Below are positions 42,304 to 57,300 of a stretch of 64,000 nucleotides of DNA, piece by piece (positions within the stretch are counted from its first letter, which is position 1; every line of letters starts with the position of its first letter). The position numbers were made by a program, and so were the translations under genes. The notes below the pieces were generated by a model. The model saw only the letters and a program-made list of their open reading frames with translations, was not told the origin of the DNA and ran no database searches. The DNA is from Rhynchonema sp. JSB1_4 (taxonomy: Eukaryota > Nematoda > Chromadorea > Monhysterida > Xyalidae), in contig JASAMV010003725.1 of NCBI GenBank assembly GCA_030248065.1, positions 1 to 64,000 of the forward strand, read 5' to 3'.

Positions 42304-45300
42304 ATGGCAGCCAGCGGTGGCGCTCCCCCGCCTCCAGGCAATCCAGCCGTGGCTGCTTTGTTGCCGAATCCCGGAGATCGAATCATTCACAATGGACCAG
42401 TGACGTTCATTCAAAAACAGGTGGGCCACATAAGTATGGAATCGTATATTTCAGGAAAATATTTTCGATTTTCGTGTTGCAGATTGATAATGTGCTTGTG
42501 TCCGGTTCGTAAATGAGTGAATCTTCTCAATTCCTTGGCCTATACTTGCGGGCCGGAATAAAACCGTTTTTTTTTCGGAAAAAAACAAAAAAAACCGTTT
42601 TTTTTCCGAGGCCCGGAAAAATACGTTTTTATTTTTCCGGAAACTTTTCCAAGTGGCAACTTTTGGAAAAAAACGGTTTTTTATAAAATTTCCGAAATAT
42701 TTTCAAAGGTTGCGAAAGGATGTTGTCAAAACCAATGTAAATCGGTGCTAAACAATTCAAAATGAGCACTTTTTAATCTCCAAGTGCATTTGTAGCCTGT
42801 TTCAGGCCATTTCCCCACAAAATTTTCTCCAAAATGGGCGTTTTTGGACCATGGGTATCCTTAAGTACTGGAAAAATATTTGGAAAAAAACGGTTTTTTC
42901 CGGAAAAAAAACGGTTTTTTCCAAAAATATATTTTACGGAAAAATACGCAAGTATACCTTGGCCAAAAATGTTTCAGAACTTCTGTTGGTGAATCAGTGT
43001 TATTTTGGAGGAACAGTCGGTTTCCGTTTCAGAAAAGCAAGAAATCCTTTGTCGTTCTCACCAACAATCAACTGGCCGTGTTTGAGTCGGAGAAAAAGTA
43101 CAGCAAGGGAGAGAAACATCGACTTTCGATCATGCTGAGCGATTTGTTCAATGTGAATGCGAGGGTGAGTGATTCAATCTATTTCTGGGTGGGGTCGAAA
43201 ACCCCGAAAAAAACCCGAAAAAACGCCGGAAAAAAACCGAAAAATAAGAACCCCGAAAATAAAACCCCGAAAACGAAAAACCCCGAAAAAAACCCGAAAA
43301 CTAAAAACCCCGAAAAATATAAAATGTGTGGAAAACAATTCTTTTTGTTAGAGAAGGGTATTTATGTCGTTCGTGCACCAAAAAATGGGCGCTGGTACAG
43401 TTCGGGCACAAGTTAGGTAATTCTTTGCTCATGTCTTCCTGGCTGGCAGCCTAAGCCTAACCAAGGCCTATTCCGTGAAACTTTTGTGGGTGTTGCCTTC
43501 ATGTGGCCAGGTCTTCCAGGCTGGCAGCCTAAGCCTTAGGGCGAACTTAGGTTAAATTCGGAAACCGGAAATAATTTGCATGCAAAAAATACAAAACATT
43601 TCCAGACTACGCAAAAACTGACATTCAAAAATAATGCGTTTTCCGGAAATAATTCCGGTTTCCGGATTTAACCTAAGGCCGCCTTAAGCCTAACCCTGAA
43701 GGAAAGCCTGAGCAGTTAGGTTTTTGTGGAAGTTTTCTTCAAATGGACAGGTCTTACTGGCTGGCAGCCTAAGCCCAAGACTAATCCTCAAGGAAAGCCT
43801 GTGCAGCTGTACATTTGAGGATGTTTCTTTCATATGGACATGTCTTCCTGGCTGGCAGCCTACACCTAGGCCTATGAACAACCCTAAACCCAAGTCTAGG
43901 TTCAAGTCTGATCCGAAGCCAATTTATCAAGTGTAGGGGTAATGTTTCACTCGTGGGTCACGAGCGACATGAATACCCACTTCTAACAAGATTTTATTTT
44001 CATCCCTGACATTTTTTATTTTTCGGGCTTTTTTCGGGGTTTTTCATTTCCGGGTTTTTTTCGGGGTTTCCGTTTCGGGGTTTTTTTTCGGGGTTTTCGA
44101 CGGCCGTTTCATATTATGTTTGGCAATTTCTGTCGACTATCGATTCCATATTTTGTTATCGTTGTTTGATTTTTTTGTAATGTGCATAATGCCGGTATTG
44201 ATCTGGTGTGCGTGTAACTACGATGCGACTTTTTGTAAACATGTTTTCGGTGTCGTTGGATATGACGAAACGTCAGCGAGAAGAAATTGTCAGAAATCAA
44301 TCAAGCCTAAGCAGCTTATCGTACGTATCATGTAGTAATTTGTACCATGTCGATGTCCTGTTAGCTAAATTGGTAAAGCAAAGCTGACGATGTCGTAATT
44401 GCGATTAAGCTAGTTGTTGTTGTTTGTTGCGCATAAATGAGTCAACAAGCGAAGCCGTGACGTGAGCAGAAAGGCCTCATCCATCACGAATATTGGTTGA
44501 AAAACAAGTCATAATCGCTTGATGCCTCTGATGATGCCTTGTTCTGGTTATTATTGCTCTATGGGAGGAACCTGGCCTTGGTCGCACGTTGATTAACATG
44601 TCGGTCGGTATTGCACAAATAGCTTGTGTCGGGGTGGCTGGGCATATGATTATGAAGTTTCTTCCACTTTTTACGCGCCAGATACATGCTTGAGTTGTGA
44701 GGTTACCTGCCTCTCAAGTCTCCGCTCCGAGATCAGGCACGGCCTGTTTGTGTAATTAATAGTAGAGTGGTCTAAGTGTGTATGAGTGTGGTTCAGGTGA
44801 GATTATGCGTCATCGGTCAGGTTTCTGACTTGCGTCCTTGCGCTAATGGAGGGGACTAATGAGCCGGCTTTGGACTAATATAGTCTGAAACCAGTTACGC
44901 ACGACAAGAGAAGCTACATCTCACCATTTTTCTGACGCGGAAGTGATTCCAAAGAGAGCCCGATTGCTTACCAGCTTCAAGCGTTCTTTGTTCAGTTTTG
45001 CGTGGCACATAATCATTGGATGCTAACGTAGTATGTGAGCGGGGTTTGCTCTTGATCTTGATCTGATGTCGTATTCTGCGTTTGTTTTGTCAAACATGGC
45101 AAAACAAAACAACTGGGTAGGTTAACAGCAGATAAGCCAAGTCGATCTAACGCCGTTTTTCGACACAGTATTTTCATTGATGACTACTGCACACAACGGC
45201 AATGAATGGTGCTTTTTGGCTGAAACTGTTGTGTGAAGTCAGAGGAAGTCGTGTGAAAAACAAATGTCGTTGTTGTATTGTGTTGACCCATGGTTTTTCA

Positions 45301-48300
45301 ACAACAATCGCATTGCAGTATGTCCATGCAGAGGCCTCAGCCACGTATGTGGTGGTCGGTCTAAATGTGCTTGTTTACGTCTGGGCTTTGCTGTTTTTCT
45401 GTTGACGTTGTTTTAGTACTTGTTGGGCCCTGTTTGTGTATTTCGACCTACATAGATGCGCGTGCTCAATGCTCATTGCTTCTCTGGAAATATGTGATTT
45501 TTTGCGCCCAATAAACACTGCCGCACGCGAACTTTGTTTTCGAAAGGCACGCACACACGCTGGCTGCTGGCTGGCTGTATTTTTCATTATGCACAAAAAC
45601 ACTCGTTTCATGTCGTGCTGGTGGCCGTGCAGTGCCAATTTTATGTTTATCGGGACGTGGAAAATAAAAAATGTGCTGCGCGTGTTTTTTTCGCGTGTGA
45701 TTCGCTTTTTGTCGTCAACAAAGTATCAATACTGGTGGTGATTAGTTGTGTCTGAGATCACAGGATGAGTGGTGTGTGTGTGTATGTGTGTTTGAGAACA
45801 AACTGCCTTGCATTCTTCTTGGTCTGGTCGGGTGAATGATTAGTGATGATAAAATAATGGCCGCCCTTGTATCAGGGTATGAGTGGTGGTAAGGGCAGGC
45901 GGGAGGGTCCATGCATAATTTTATTCATCAGGGTGTGGGCACTGACGCATGCAGATGCAAACTCATGAGGCAGACTCGTGCATGGGGGTCTACGTGGGCA
46001 ACAGACAAATGCGTTTTCAGCATGGCTCTTCTTGACTTAACTTGAGTTGTTTTGTTAGTGGACGGACAGACACACATGCGCTTTGGACCGGGGACCAACG
46101 AAAAAGTCACGTGTTGACAATCAAAACAGCCATGCATAATATCTACCGACATCGCTTCACTCAAACTCAATTGAACTCAACTTTTTCTCTTTCCGATTTC
46201 AGTCCAAGGACCACAAATTCAAGAATGTCGTGTGCTTGTTCACCACCGATGAAACGTACATGCTCAAGGGAGAGAACGATAGTCAAACGGAGGTTAGCAC
46301 GGTGAAACATTCAGCTGAAAAATAAAATCTGAGCCAATGCCTTCGTATAAATATCACTTCATCAGCCATGTTTTATTTCTAAATTTTGCCAATGTGAAGT
46401 TCCAAGTTCATAATTCATTGGTCACTTCCCACCAGATGTGGTGCGATCAACTGACGCGTACGGTCTACGACTATCGCGTGCACGCATCGCACGGCAGGCA
46501 GGCACCCAGTCAGCCATCCACCGTCGTCGCGCCAAATACGTTGTTTGGTTGGTTTCGTGGTCTTTCGTTGTTGTTTCTGTTGTGTGTTTTTAGGTTCTCT
46601 GCATTTTATGACCTGATGTTAGAGGATTGTTGACCGTGAAAAGTCACAACACAGTCCACCCAGCCTGGCCAGCCTCCCTATAGTGACGCGATTAGGATAC
46701 ACCATGTCAGTGTCACTATGAACGATATTCACTACATAGAGATGGTAGGAAACATCTGAGATTGATGGGCCAAATGCCAGTCGAAAAAAATCGCTGTGTA
46801 GAGCGTTGCTAAGTCACTGCATAAAATGGTCACTACAGAGAGGGCCAGTTAATAGACATTGTACATCGTGAAGCTGCGATTTCAGTTCACGTCGGTCAGA
46901 TTGCCATGTTATTTTCGACTGGATTTGCCACATTTCTTTCGGGTGTTTCCATTTGCCTGGCACTGGAGGTGCAATAATTCAAATAATTACATGTATAAAC
47001 AAATAAAAAAACGCTAGACCGCACTCGCATAATCGACTTTGCTCGATTGATTGCAACACCTAGGCGTAGACAGGACGCCAAATTAATTTTTTCAACAATT
47101 TGCCAAAAAAACAACAGTTACACAATGCCCTTGCATCCCTTGCATTGCAGTGCACTGCTGGGACGTGACGGTGGTAAAGGCGCCGCGCAGTGAGGATCGC
47201 GCCAACGACATTCTCGCCAAACACCCTGATCTGGCAGGGCCACGTCGGCTCTGTTTCTGTCATACGGCTGTGGTGCTGCAGAAAAAGAGGGCGCAATGGC
47301 GTCCGCCCGTCAATCAGTGGGATGTGGTCGAGTTTCCGGTCGGTTTTTGTGTCATCACGTAAAATAAACAACAAATTTGATCGAAATCTGCTGTTTATTT
47401 AGCTTTTTTTAGAAACGTTTTTTTAATCCCTTTTAATCCTTTTCTTAGAAACATTTTTTAATCGTTTTCTGGTCTTTCATATGAAGAGAACGAATTTGAG
47501 CTAAATCCACTGTTTATTTAGTTTTTTTAATTCTTGGATTGTTTTATGATCTTCCACGTGAAGCAAACGATTTTGATCGAAATCTGCTGTTTATTTAGCT
47601 TTTCGTAGAAACATTTTTTAATCCTTGGATCGTTTTCTGGTCTGATGTGAAATGAACGAATTTGAGCGAAATCCACTGTTTATTTAGCTTTTCCTAGAAA
47701 CATTTTTAATCCTTGGATCGTTTTATTCTCTTTCACGAAAAGTGAACGAGTTTGATCGAAATCTGCTTTTGGTAGGAACATTTTTTAATTCTTGGATCGT
47801 TTTTTAAGTTTGCCCAAATGGACAACGTTTTTGATTGAAATCCGCTTTTCTGTTGCGCCTTCTATTTGTTAATATTTGTTACTCTAGTATTAACATCGAA
47901 AGCGTCAGAAAGTTTTTGGCCGAAATTCGTTTTTATTTTGGCTTTCGTTGGAAACGTGAACCAATCGCTTTCGTGTTTCGGATTTGAGATTTTAATTTCA
48001 TCATGGCAGTTGGCAGATAGCACATGGCACCACTCAAAAGACATGCCCCTTCTAAGACTTCACCGTGTGGAGGTTCACTAAGTAAAGGCAAACTACACCA
48101 ACGCGAGCCCGATTTCGAAGGTGGTGTGTATTCAAAACGAAGAGAAAGAGAAAATCGTCGTGCTCCACTTTGTATTCCTCAACGCGTAACATTTCCCAAA
48201 TCAGCAGCCATGTCAGAATGTTTCACTATTCTGCCAGCTGCGAAATCGAGCTCGTGGTGGCGTAGTTTGCCTTTATGGGTTCGACTGTCTGCACGTTTAT

Positions 48301-51300
48301 ACTTTGCTCACCGACGTTGCAGCTGTTCCACGTGGCGCAGTACGGTGTTCGCGAGAAAATGTTTTCCATTCAAGTGGGCAAGTGTTCGATAACGGGATCG
48401 GGCGATATTTGGATTCAGCCAGAGGCACTGGAAGTGCTCACACAGATATTCAACGCGTTGAGAACGTTAGTGTTGCGTTTCTTTCGTCGTAGCAGGTATT
48501 CTTGTTTGTTGATTTTTGTTGGAAGTTTTTAATCTTCAGGTGTCAATGCCGTTATGTTTCGCGTAATGAATGTGCAAAGTATTTTAAGAAAAAGAATTGA
48601 ACTTTTTCCCTTGATCACGAACGTGGTAGCCCGCGTTGTCGTGAGTAAATGCTACCACTGAGCACCGTGTCAATTTTGATTTTGAACGCACGCTAGTTAA
48701 AGACAAGCTTTTGTGGACCGTGCTGGTTATGGGAAAGTTGCAGTTGAAGCACAAATTTCAAGCAGCGTAAGAAACTGTTCATTACGTGTCGGTTGGGGAA
48801 CAGTTTTTACGCTGGCTGGATGGAACTGGCAGTTCAGTTACACGCAAATTACAAATTTTGCCTCAAGATACGGTCCAAAAATTGCCTTTACCGTAGTCGT
48901 TCGTTGAGCTTGAGATCTAACTTTGTGCTGCTCTCTCTCTGTCCAAAGTTCACAAAAAAAATTATGTCAGAATTGCGGAGCAGAACGCAGCGCAACGCGA
49001 AGGCACCGGTTCGGGCACGGCACAACGGAAGGTCTCCAACTGGCAACCGTCGCAACGCGAGCGACTGTTTTCGCAGCACAGAGATCGGACGCAGTCTTGT
49101 TTGGAACAGGAGAATTTGAGCAAGTTCGTCTTTCGGATAAATTTTTCTTTTTGCATGTTGTTTTCAGCCGACTCCGTCTGGCAGCCAGATGACCGCGTGG
49201 ACGTGGATGGTAGAGCCACTGCCTGGCGAAGACATTATACTTTGAAACAGTAGGTCTTGACTGGTGATGGTGAAATTGTTCTATCTAACTACAGTATGCC
49301 CTATATATGGTGAATTTCTCTCCATGGTGGGTGAACGACAGTTTGGTCTTCGAACAGCCGTTAACTTCCAAATTACAACTTCGGTATGTCCAGTGAGTGA
49401 ATATTCTGTCTGGTGAGCCAATGTGAATTTCGGGTCCTGGTCGGATTTACTTCCTGTAGGATGGAATGTACCTGTTGCGTTCGTGAACCAGATTGATAGT
49501 AAGACGCAACGGTCCGTAAATCGGGCGCTGCCCCGTAGTTGCGACAATCAAGGTCAATTTGGTACGTTTTGTGTCCGTTTGTTGGTGTGTTGGTCACAAA
49601 TGTGCCGGCAATGCCAAAAATTACCACGAAAACGTTGCTGCAAAAGACAACATCATCTATTCACACTTCTGATTCACCAATGTTTCATTTCACCAATGTA
49701 CTTTTGTGTCACCAACATTAATGTTTCTTCAATCGCACATTATTGCAGAGCGCGTGATAAACTATTGCACAATCGTCCGCACGGCCCAACATCGCTGACC
49801 AACACACCCATCGGACTGCTGCAGGCAAACAGTCTGGCGTCAGGCAGTATATCGGGCTCCACAGGGGGTCTCAGCACCGGCGGTACCCTGGTTGGGGAGT
49901 CGACGGGCGGCTTGGGTGACGCGGTACCCGATAAACCACTGCACGCACCGCTCGGATGGACGCCGGCTGCGCAGAGCTCGACTGCTGCGGGGTGAGCCCT
50001 TGCTTCGTGACATGGCTTATTGTAATGTAGGTGATGCGTGTGTTGTCCAGCACTTATCCTGCGACCATCTTTGGAGCTGATTTCCAAAATAATACTTGAG
50101 CATCGGCCTGTGTGCAGGACACCTCTCAACTACACTACGATTATCCCATTTTGTTGCTTCATTCTGTAATTTGGCAGGTGGCACTCTGAACATGAAATGT
50201 TTCATCGTTATAATATTCATGCTGCTCTGAGCTGTGGTTTCTAATAAGATAGAAACTACCCAACACGACCCATTTGGGAAACTAAAACACAAAAAAAAAA
50301 AAAAACAATCTCCCCCCCTATTCCACCCCAATATCTCCCCACCCCAGCCACCACCCAATTATCACCCTCCTCCCTCCCCCACCCCCGCTACTCGCTTACT
50401 GAAACGTGCATGAAAGAAACTGGAATGTTCTCTATAGTCACGTCAGTTACTAACTTTTTGCCAAATTTACCTTTTTTCGATCATTTCAGTACATCGCACG
50501 TATCGGACAACAACACCAACCCGCAAACACTCCCGCCACCCGCCACGCCAGGCACAATACCGGAGGAAGACTACACACAAATGCAGTCTGATGGTATGCG
50601 GCAGTTCGCTATTGTTTGATCTTCTGTGTTGTTTTGTTTGCAAGAAGAAATTTGTTGGTTCGCCAAAACCATCAAGCCGTGAGAAAAATATAAGAAAATT
50701 AATAACAGGGCTTCGCTCAGCTTCATATTTCCCATCCAGGTTCCCAGCAAGGCGGCAGCGGTGACACGGTAGTCCGAGTAACGTCAGGGAACGAAGATGA
50801 ATACACTCTGAATGAACCCGTGTCGTGCTATGTGGCGTTGGACAATCGCCCGGTAGCCGCCGCGCCCTCACCGGCCCAGGTATGTGTGCCTGTTTGTTGG
50901 TTTTATAGCTTTATTGTCTTCATAAATTCACTTTAATTGTGTAATTTCAATTTTTCCCCATTTTCAGTCGTCAACGAAAAGCCAGGAACAGCTGGAGCAT
51001 TCGATGGACGATTATCTGACGATGTCCGCACCGCATCATCCCCCGGCCGGCGGTGAGTCGATCTGATGTTCATTTTTGTGTTAATTTGGCAAATCGGGGT
51101 ATTTGTACGACGCAAAAATACGAAAAACTTGTATGCGGTCAATCAACTTTATCTTGATATGATGGTTATGGCTGCACTTTCAGTCGCTACAATGAAGGGG
51201 AGGTTACCGGCACACTGGAAAACAAGATATCGTTCTGAAAGTTTCGTTGTCAAGAAAGTCACCGTAAAATAGGGTGTACTCCATTTTGAATTTGTGATTC

Positions 51301-54300
51301 TGTGCAACTGTGTTCGGAGCTTCAAAATTCGTAGTTTTGTGCTTGTTGTTGACAAAATAATGTAACAGCAGTGTGTTTTGCCCGTTTCGGCCTGTTTTCA
51401 CAGACGGACGAGGTGCCAGGCGAACACCTCTGGCCCATTGACCTCCAAAAAGGACCTGAAAAAACCTGTAAAACTGGAGTTGTACTTGTCCATTTTTGGC
51501 TTGTAGACAATGAGGACAAATTTTTGTTTGAATAACATTTTGTGATAGAGCTGAGACACTAATTTCGATCAGCGTAAAAGTTGTTCCCCTGCACCAAATG
51601 AACAAATTTTACGCTGGTCGAAATTTGTGCTCCAACTCTATCACAAAATATAATTATAGCAAAAATTTGTTCTCATTGTCTACAAGCCCAAAATGGACAA
51701 GTATAACTCCACCTCAACGCACACACATAATACAATATAATACACTGCTCTCGAACACAAAACATCGCGCCAATATTTGCAGCGAGCAGTGACCTTGGTG
51801 ATCTCGACTATATGACGATGGATCCAAGTGGTGCTGCGTCAGTGACAACCACCAGTGACGGATCGAGCGATCATTTGGTCGTCCCGGTGCATGGTGAGTG
51901 ATTTGGGGGGAGTGATTTGGAAAGTTGTTTGCGCACTGAATTGAACTGGACCATTGTGCGGAATAATCTGTATTTGTTTTGGTTCTGCTGTGCGTATGGT
52001 TCGTGATTTTCTTTCTGCTTGTTCAGTGAGCTGATTTGTCATCTAAACTGCGTGTGAAAATGTTTTGCTTCAACTTGATCAGTTGGATGGAACCACCGCA
52101 CATAACAGTTTTGAAGTCCTGCGCATCAAGAAACGAACATCAAACGTCAAATTATAAATAACATGACCAGAAGGCCGGCCACTCACCAGCACCGCCTTGA
52201 AAACCCCATACGCCACGCCACCCAACTGGTGTACACAAATGGCCACATAAACATCACCTTCAGCCAGCCCCAATCACGCAGGTGCATCGAGCCACCCGAC
52301 CACGGACGACATGCGATCCATAGTGTCGGACAGCAGCGGCTACACGTCGTCCAGTCAGCGGGCGTATTCGTTTGGCAGCAACACCACGTCGTTCCGGACC
52401 AGAACTGGCACACAGTCGTCGGTTAGATCAAACGTTGAACGTTTCTGGATTTGTGTTTGGTTGGAAAGTGTATCGGTTATTTTGTCAAAAAAATAAGTAC
52501 GTATGCACAGTTTGCACTTTTTGTATCGACTTGGTTGGGACCAGGCATTTTCGGCAAAGAGTATTCGTATTGGAAGAAGAGTTAGGAAGTTGGACTGGCT
52601 GCCATGGTATCGGAAAGAAATCGTCGATCGACACGTATAAAGTTTCACTATAATGAGGGTCACCAGACAAAGTGGGCACGCACTGGTGGCTGTTCTGCAC
52701 AGCACGTTATTTACTAGCAATTTCGACCTGCCTGTTCTCTCAACCTTGCATTGCACCACCAAGTCGTCATTCGTGCGAATAATGCACCAACACAAACGTC
52801 TAGGTGCCGATGGGCGCGAGTGCGCACCATCAAGGTGGCGTGGGCCAGAGCCCTAAATCGACCACACTGAGTGGCGCGGGTGGCGTGCACGGGTATGGAC
52901 GACCGAGTGGCGGTTGGTGTGCATCTGCGTTTTAATTTCCGTCGTTATTTTGGACAGTTGCTGTCAGCCCTGAAAATTATTTAGCCTGGAAATGTTTTGT
53001 ACCGGCTATAGTTTTTGTCAGCGCTTCAATGACGGCAATGTCGCATTGCGCATTTTTCTCTGAACGTATCATTGATCGACGGCTGATAAATCACAAATAA
53101 TGTAACAGCAGTGAGTTTTGCCCGTTTCGGCCTATTTTCACAGGCGGGCGAGGTGCCAGGCCTCGTCGGTGCGAACACCTCTTGCCAATTGACCTCCGAA
53201 AAGGACCTCGAGCAGATCTTATTGCTCGATTAAAACATCACTGCTGCGCACAAACACAAACAAAAAACAATCTAGATAATAATATTTTCGCAGGTTACCT
53301 GACTTCGCAATCGCACCGACGCAGTGGCGGGCACATGACAACCACCGGCGGTGACCTATCAGCCAGGGCGCACGCGGGTCCGGGCCTGATATCCAGCGAC
53401 GATATGCGCTCACGTGCGCACACATTGGGCAGCATAGCATTGTGAGTGCGGGCTGTTGTTGGCGGCGTTTAATGATTGATGGGCTTGATGTTGTTGCATG
53501 CAACGCAGGTGGCAACCGGCTTGGTTTATCCCAGCCTGATAAAGTTGGGCTTGGCGGCATTTAGTGACCATCAGATGCTATTTATTGCTGGTTCACATCA
53601 AACTTGGTGATATGATGGTCCGTACGGTTGTGCCGTCGATCACGTGACCTTTTTTAATGAAGGATGTTTGGAGATTTAGTGATGTCACTGATTTCGACAA
53701 ACATAAAATTTGTTCCCAAACACTAAAATGAAGAACTTTCACGCCGGTCGACAGCTGCACCAGTGAATTGCTAAATGTCTTTAATTCAAAAATGTTTCGT
53801 GATGGCCAAGGCAAAGGTCTGATCCGGTCATCAAGTTTGATACAAATCAGAGTGCAGCGAAACATCAGCGTGATTAAAGACCTGTTAGTCTTCATGAAAT
53901 GAAGCATTTGTGTGACTGCAATTCATCAATTGAGCTGATGTTTATTCTAAGGTCGCGAGCCCAAACGTTCTCCCTGGGATCTATGGCGATGTGAGTTTGT
54001 ATGGGCTGCACAATGATTGTAATATTACCACACTCACTTATTGTTTGGCCTTTCCTGCTGTCGTTTTAGATGCTGGTTGGGATTTGGGTGTATTTGGATC
54101 TTAATTATTGTTATTATTGGGCTTTGAATTTTCTGGCAGCAAGCCTGGGATAGCAAGTATTTGCGACCGCCCTGACGTGCCACTGTAACTCTTTCCTATG
54201 CTGTGCGCGTGTGTGATATCAATCGATGGGTATCCCAGAGTGACACAACATACTTACTAATCAAACTTTAATAATAATAATGCCCTGCACCACATCAACG

Positions 54301-57300
54301 CGTATGCGCTGCACACACGATAACCAAACACACAAAAGAAACGGTTCGTACCGATTGATGTGACACGCTGATTTTCTCTTCGATTCGATTTCAGCAGCGG
54401 CTTTCGCAAGCTGTCGTCTGGCCGATCGCATCCGCCGAATTCGTCCGGCGGTGTCGTCAACATGCACATGAGCGATGGAGGCGATACGCGCTCGCGCTCG
54501 GATAGCTTTAGCTCCGGTCGGTGTTTTGTCGTTTTTTTTATTGGCTAATTGAGCGAAAAATCATAGATGAACATGGTATGACATAAAGCGTGACTTAACG
54601 ATCTGAGTTGAATGATTGTTTGGTGCACGAACTAGATTTTTTACTCGGAGAAAATGCCCCCACATTTCCGTGCGTTGTTATATCGATATTTCATTTTGTG
54701 GCCCACAGACTGAGAATCAACTCAATCCAATGCAATAGCAGCTGTATCCGCTGAGCTTTACCAGGCCAAAAAAAGATCTTAGAAACTTATCTCACTCCGA
54801 TTGCACCCCATCTGCAGGTCGGAGCACCCCATTCGGTCTCACCAAACATCGTCTACACGACATCGGTCGTGGCGGCAGTATGCGCTCGGGTGGCTCGCAC
54901 TCGATCGCCAGTGCCGGACATGATAATGAGGATTTTGTCGACTTTGAATTCTGCAGGTGCAATTCTGTAATTTTAGGTGCAAATCACACCTGAAAAGTGC
55001 CTAAAAATCTATTGGTCTCTAATTTTCTTGCAGTCCTTCGCCCGGTGTTGTCCGTTCTCCGTCTGGCTCAGTTGCGAGCAACGACCATTCCCCGGCTCGA
55101 TCCCGCACCGGCAGCTTCAATGCGCAGCGATATGCCATGGCTCGGGGACATTTGGTTAGTGTCATTGCACTTTTGATCACAAACTTGACGTGATTTGACC
55201 CATTAAACTGAAATTTATAAATTAATGAGGAAATGTCATATGTGTATTCGGTGTGCATCTTTGTGACAGCTACACGGTGTTGTTCTGGCGAGGACCCAGT
55301 TTGGCAACAAAAATGGGTTGTTTCGGTGTTTCTGTGGTTTCGACCGTTGTGAAAGTTGTTCACCGTTTTTTACGCTGGCCAAAATCACAGAAACAACAAA
55401 TTCCCTGGATATGACGGAAACTATTCATTTTGCTGCCAAATGCCGACCGATGTGATTTCGCGAATGGTGTAATGCTGGAATTTTTTAAAGAGCACCGGCC
55501 AGTAACCGCGTGGCCTGTTTCACGTTCAGCACGTCGGTTTCGACTCGTTCATTTAATTTAGTTATTGTAATTTTCGTTTTTTCTAATTTTAGGACGCAGA
55601 TGGCGATCGACCTAGCGAAAAGCTTATCCATCAATTATTGCAGGAGCACAAACAACAACAGCATCGGCCCAGTCGACACAGGTAGTGTGTACAGCGGACA
55701 ATTAAATTGTCATGTTCTGTCATTTTATGTTGCAGCTTTTCTTGGCTTGCAGTGTTCCGGACAAACATGATCAAAGGCACAATAATGTTTTTTGTGAAAC
55801 ATCACCCAATGCACTGAGGTTCTCAGCGATTCTAAAATGCTGTGGTTTCTATGCTTGAATGTTAAATCACTAACAAACTACGTATATGAGCGTCAACTAT
55901 GTGTGTGTCGTCCGAAACATTTTCAAAAAGTCTTGCAGAAATGCTGCATAATGTGTTTCTTGTGCCCAATAACAACACAGTCTGACAACCCAGTCACACA
56001 CACGCACACACACCAACCCAACGCACTGGAAGCAATAATAGTTCAACCAAATTAAGGCAAAAACTGACAACAGTTGTTGGTTCACAGCACAAACATCATC
56101 GCCGACACCGACGAGCCACCCCAATCGCCGAGTCACACCGACGATGCCAGTGCACCGCGTGATGAGTATGTGACCATGATGGCTGGTGTGTTGGCGGCTG
56201 GTGTTGCGACAACGGCATCTCAACCGGTTGGGTTGGAGTGAAGATTAATTTTTTTGTGTTTTTTGCAAAAGTTTGTCGTACTGGCCATAAGGAACCAGTC
56301 AGCGTTTCGGGTTCGATAACTGGCCTTTTGAACACTGCTCGCCGACATATTTAGCAAATGCACATGCACGTTTTTTGGTGAAAAAATAACTTAAGGAAAT
56401 TTCAAAAAAAACCCAAGTCCACCTGAAGTGAACGAGACCTGTTTCACATTTCAGCCGCCAGTCACGCCCAGTCTTGCTGCACAAACATCATCGCTGGCAA
56501 CTGTCAAGGAACATCAGCACAGTCAGAGGGCTACGACAATATTACCTGCAAAGGCGAGTCGTGTTGGGTATTGGTCGCACAATGACTATATCAGAATCCA
56601 TCCAAAAATTTTCCTGAATGGTAACGCACGTCTCGCTGCAGATCACAAGCGGTTTATTTATATTTTTTCCAAAACATTTCTGCTGTTATCACGCCCACTG
56701 TGTTCAAGCAGCTTCACTGTAATATCGCAAGAAATGTTTTGGAAAAAATATAAATATAACGCTTGTGATCTGCATCGAGACGTGCCTTACCATTCAGGAA
56801 AATTTTTGGATGGATTCTTACATAGTCATTGTGCGACCAATATCTGGGAAGTATCATGCGGTTACTTTGGGTGCGTCGCGCTCATGTACTGATAGTGAAT
56901 GCATCAGATCGGCTGTTTTTTTCTCCTATATTCTGTCCTTTTTTAGTGACATGATTATTGCGGGCGTTTTTTCGGTCATCCTGATTATCCGAACCAAACG
57001 CTACTGAGAGTGAGCGAGAGTGCCAATTTAGGGGGCGGAGGGCCGATTGGGCGGACCGAAATGATTTTGAAAATCTATTCGCTGTAGAGCTTGGCTATTG
57101 GCTGGACTGTGTATGCTTATTTTCTCTTTTCAGCGTTCGCCACTGGCCGGTCCTCCGCCGAATGTACACCGCCAGTTCAGTCACGGTCGTACGCAAGCCA
57201 ACGAATTGATACTGGAAGATGAGAACGGACAGTACACGCCTGTTATGTGTTTGGTGGCTGGTTGGTTGGGGGTGTCGTTCGTTGGTATTGGTCGCACGAT

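Noticed and set aside
49169..49250. Candidate IRS exon after a good AG
   Set aside because: It reads into a stop in the required frame, and the exons at 49123 and 49749 join in phase directly.
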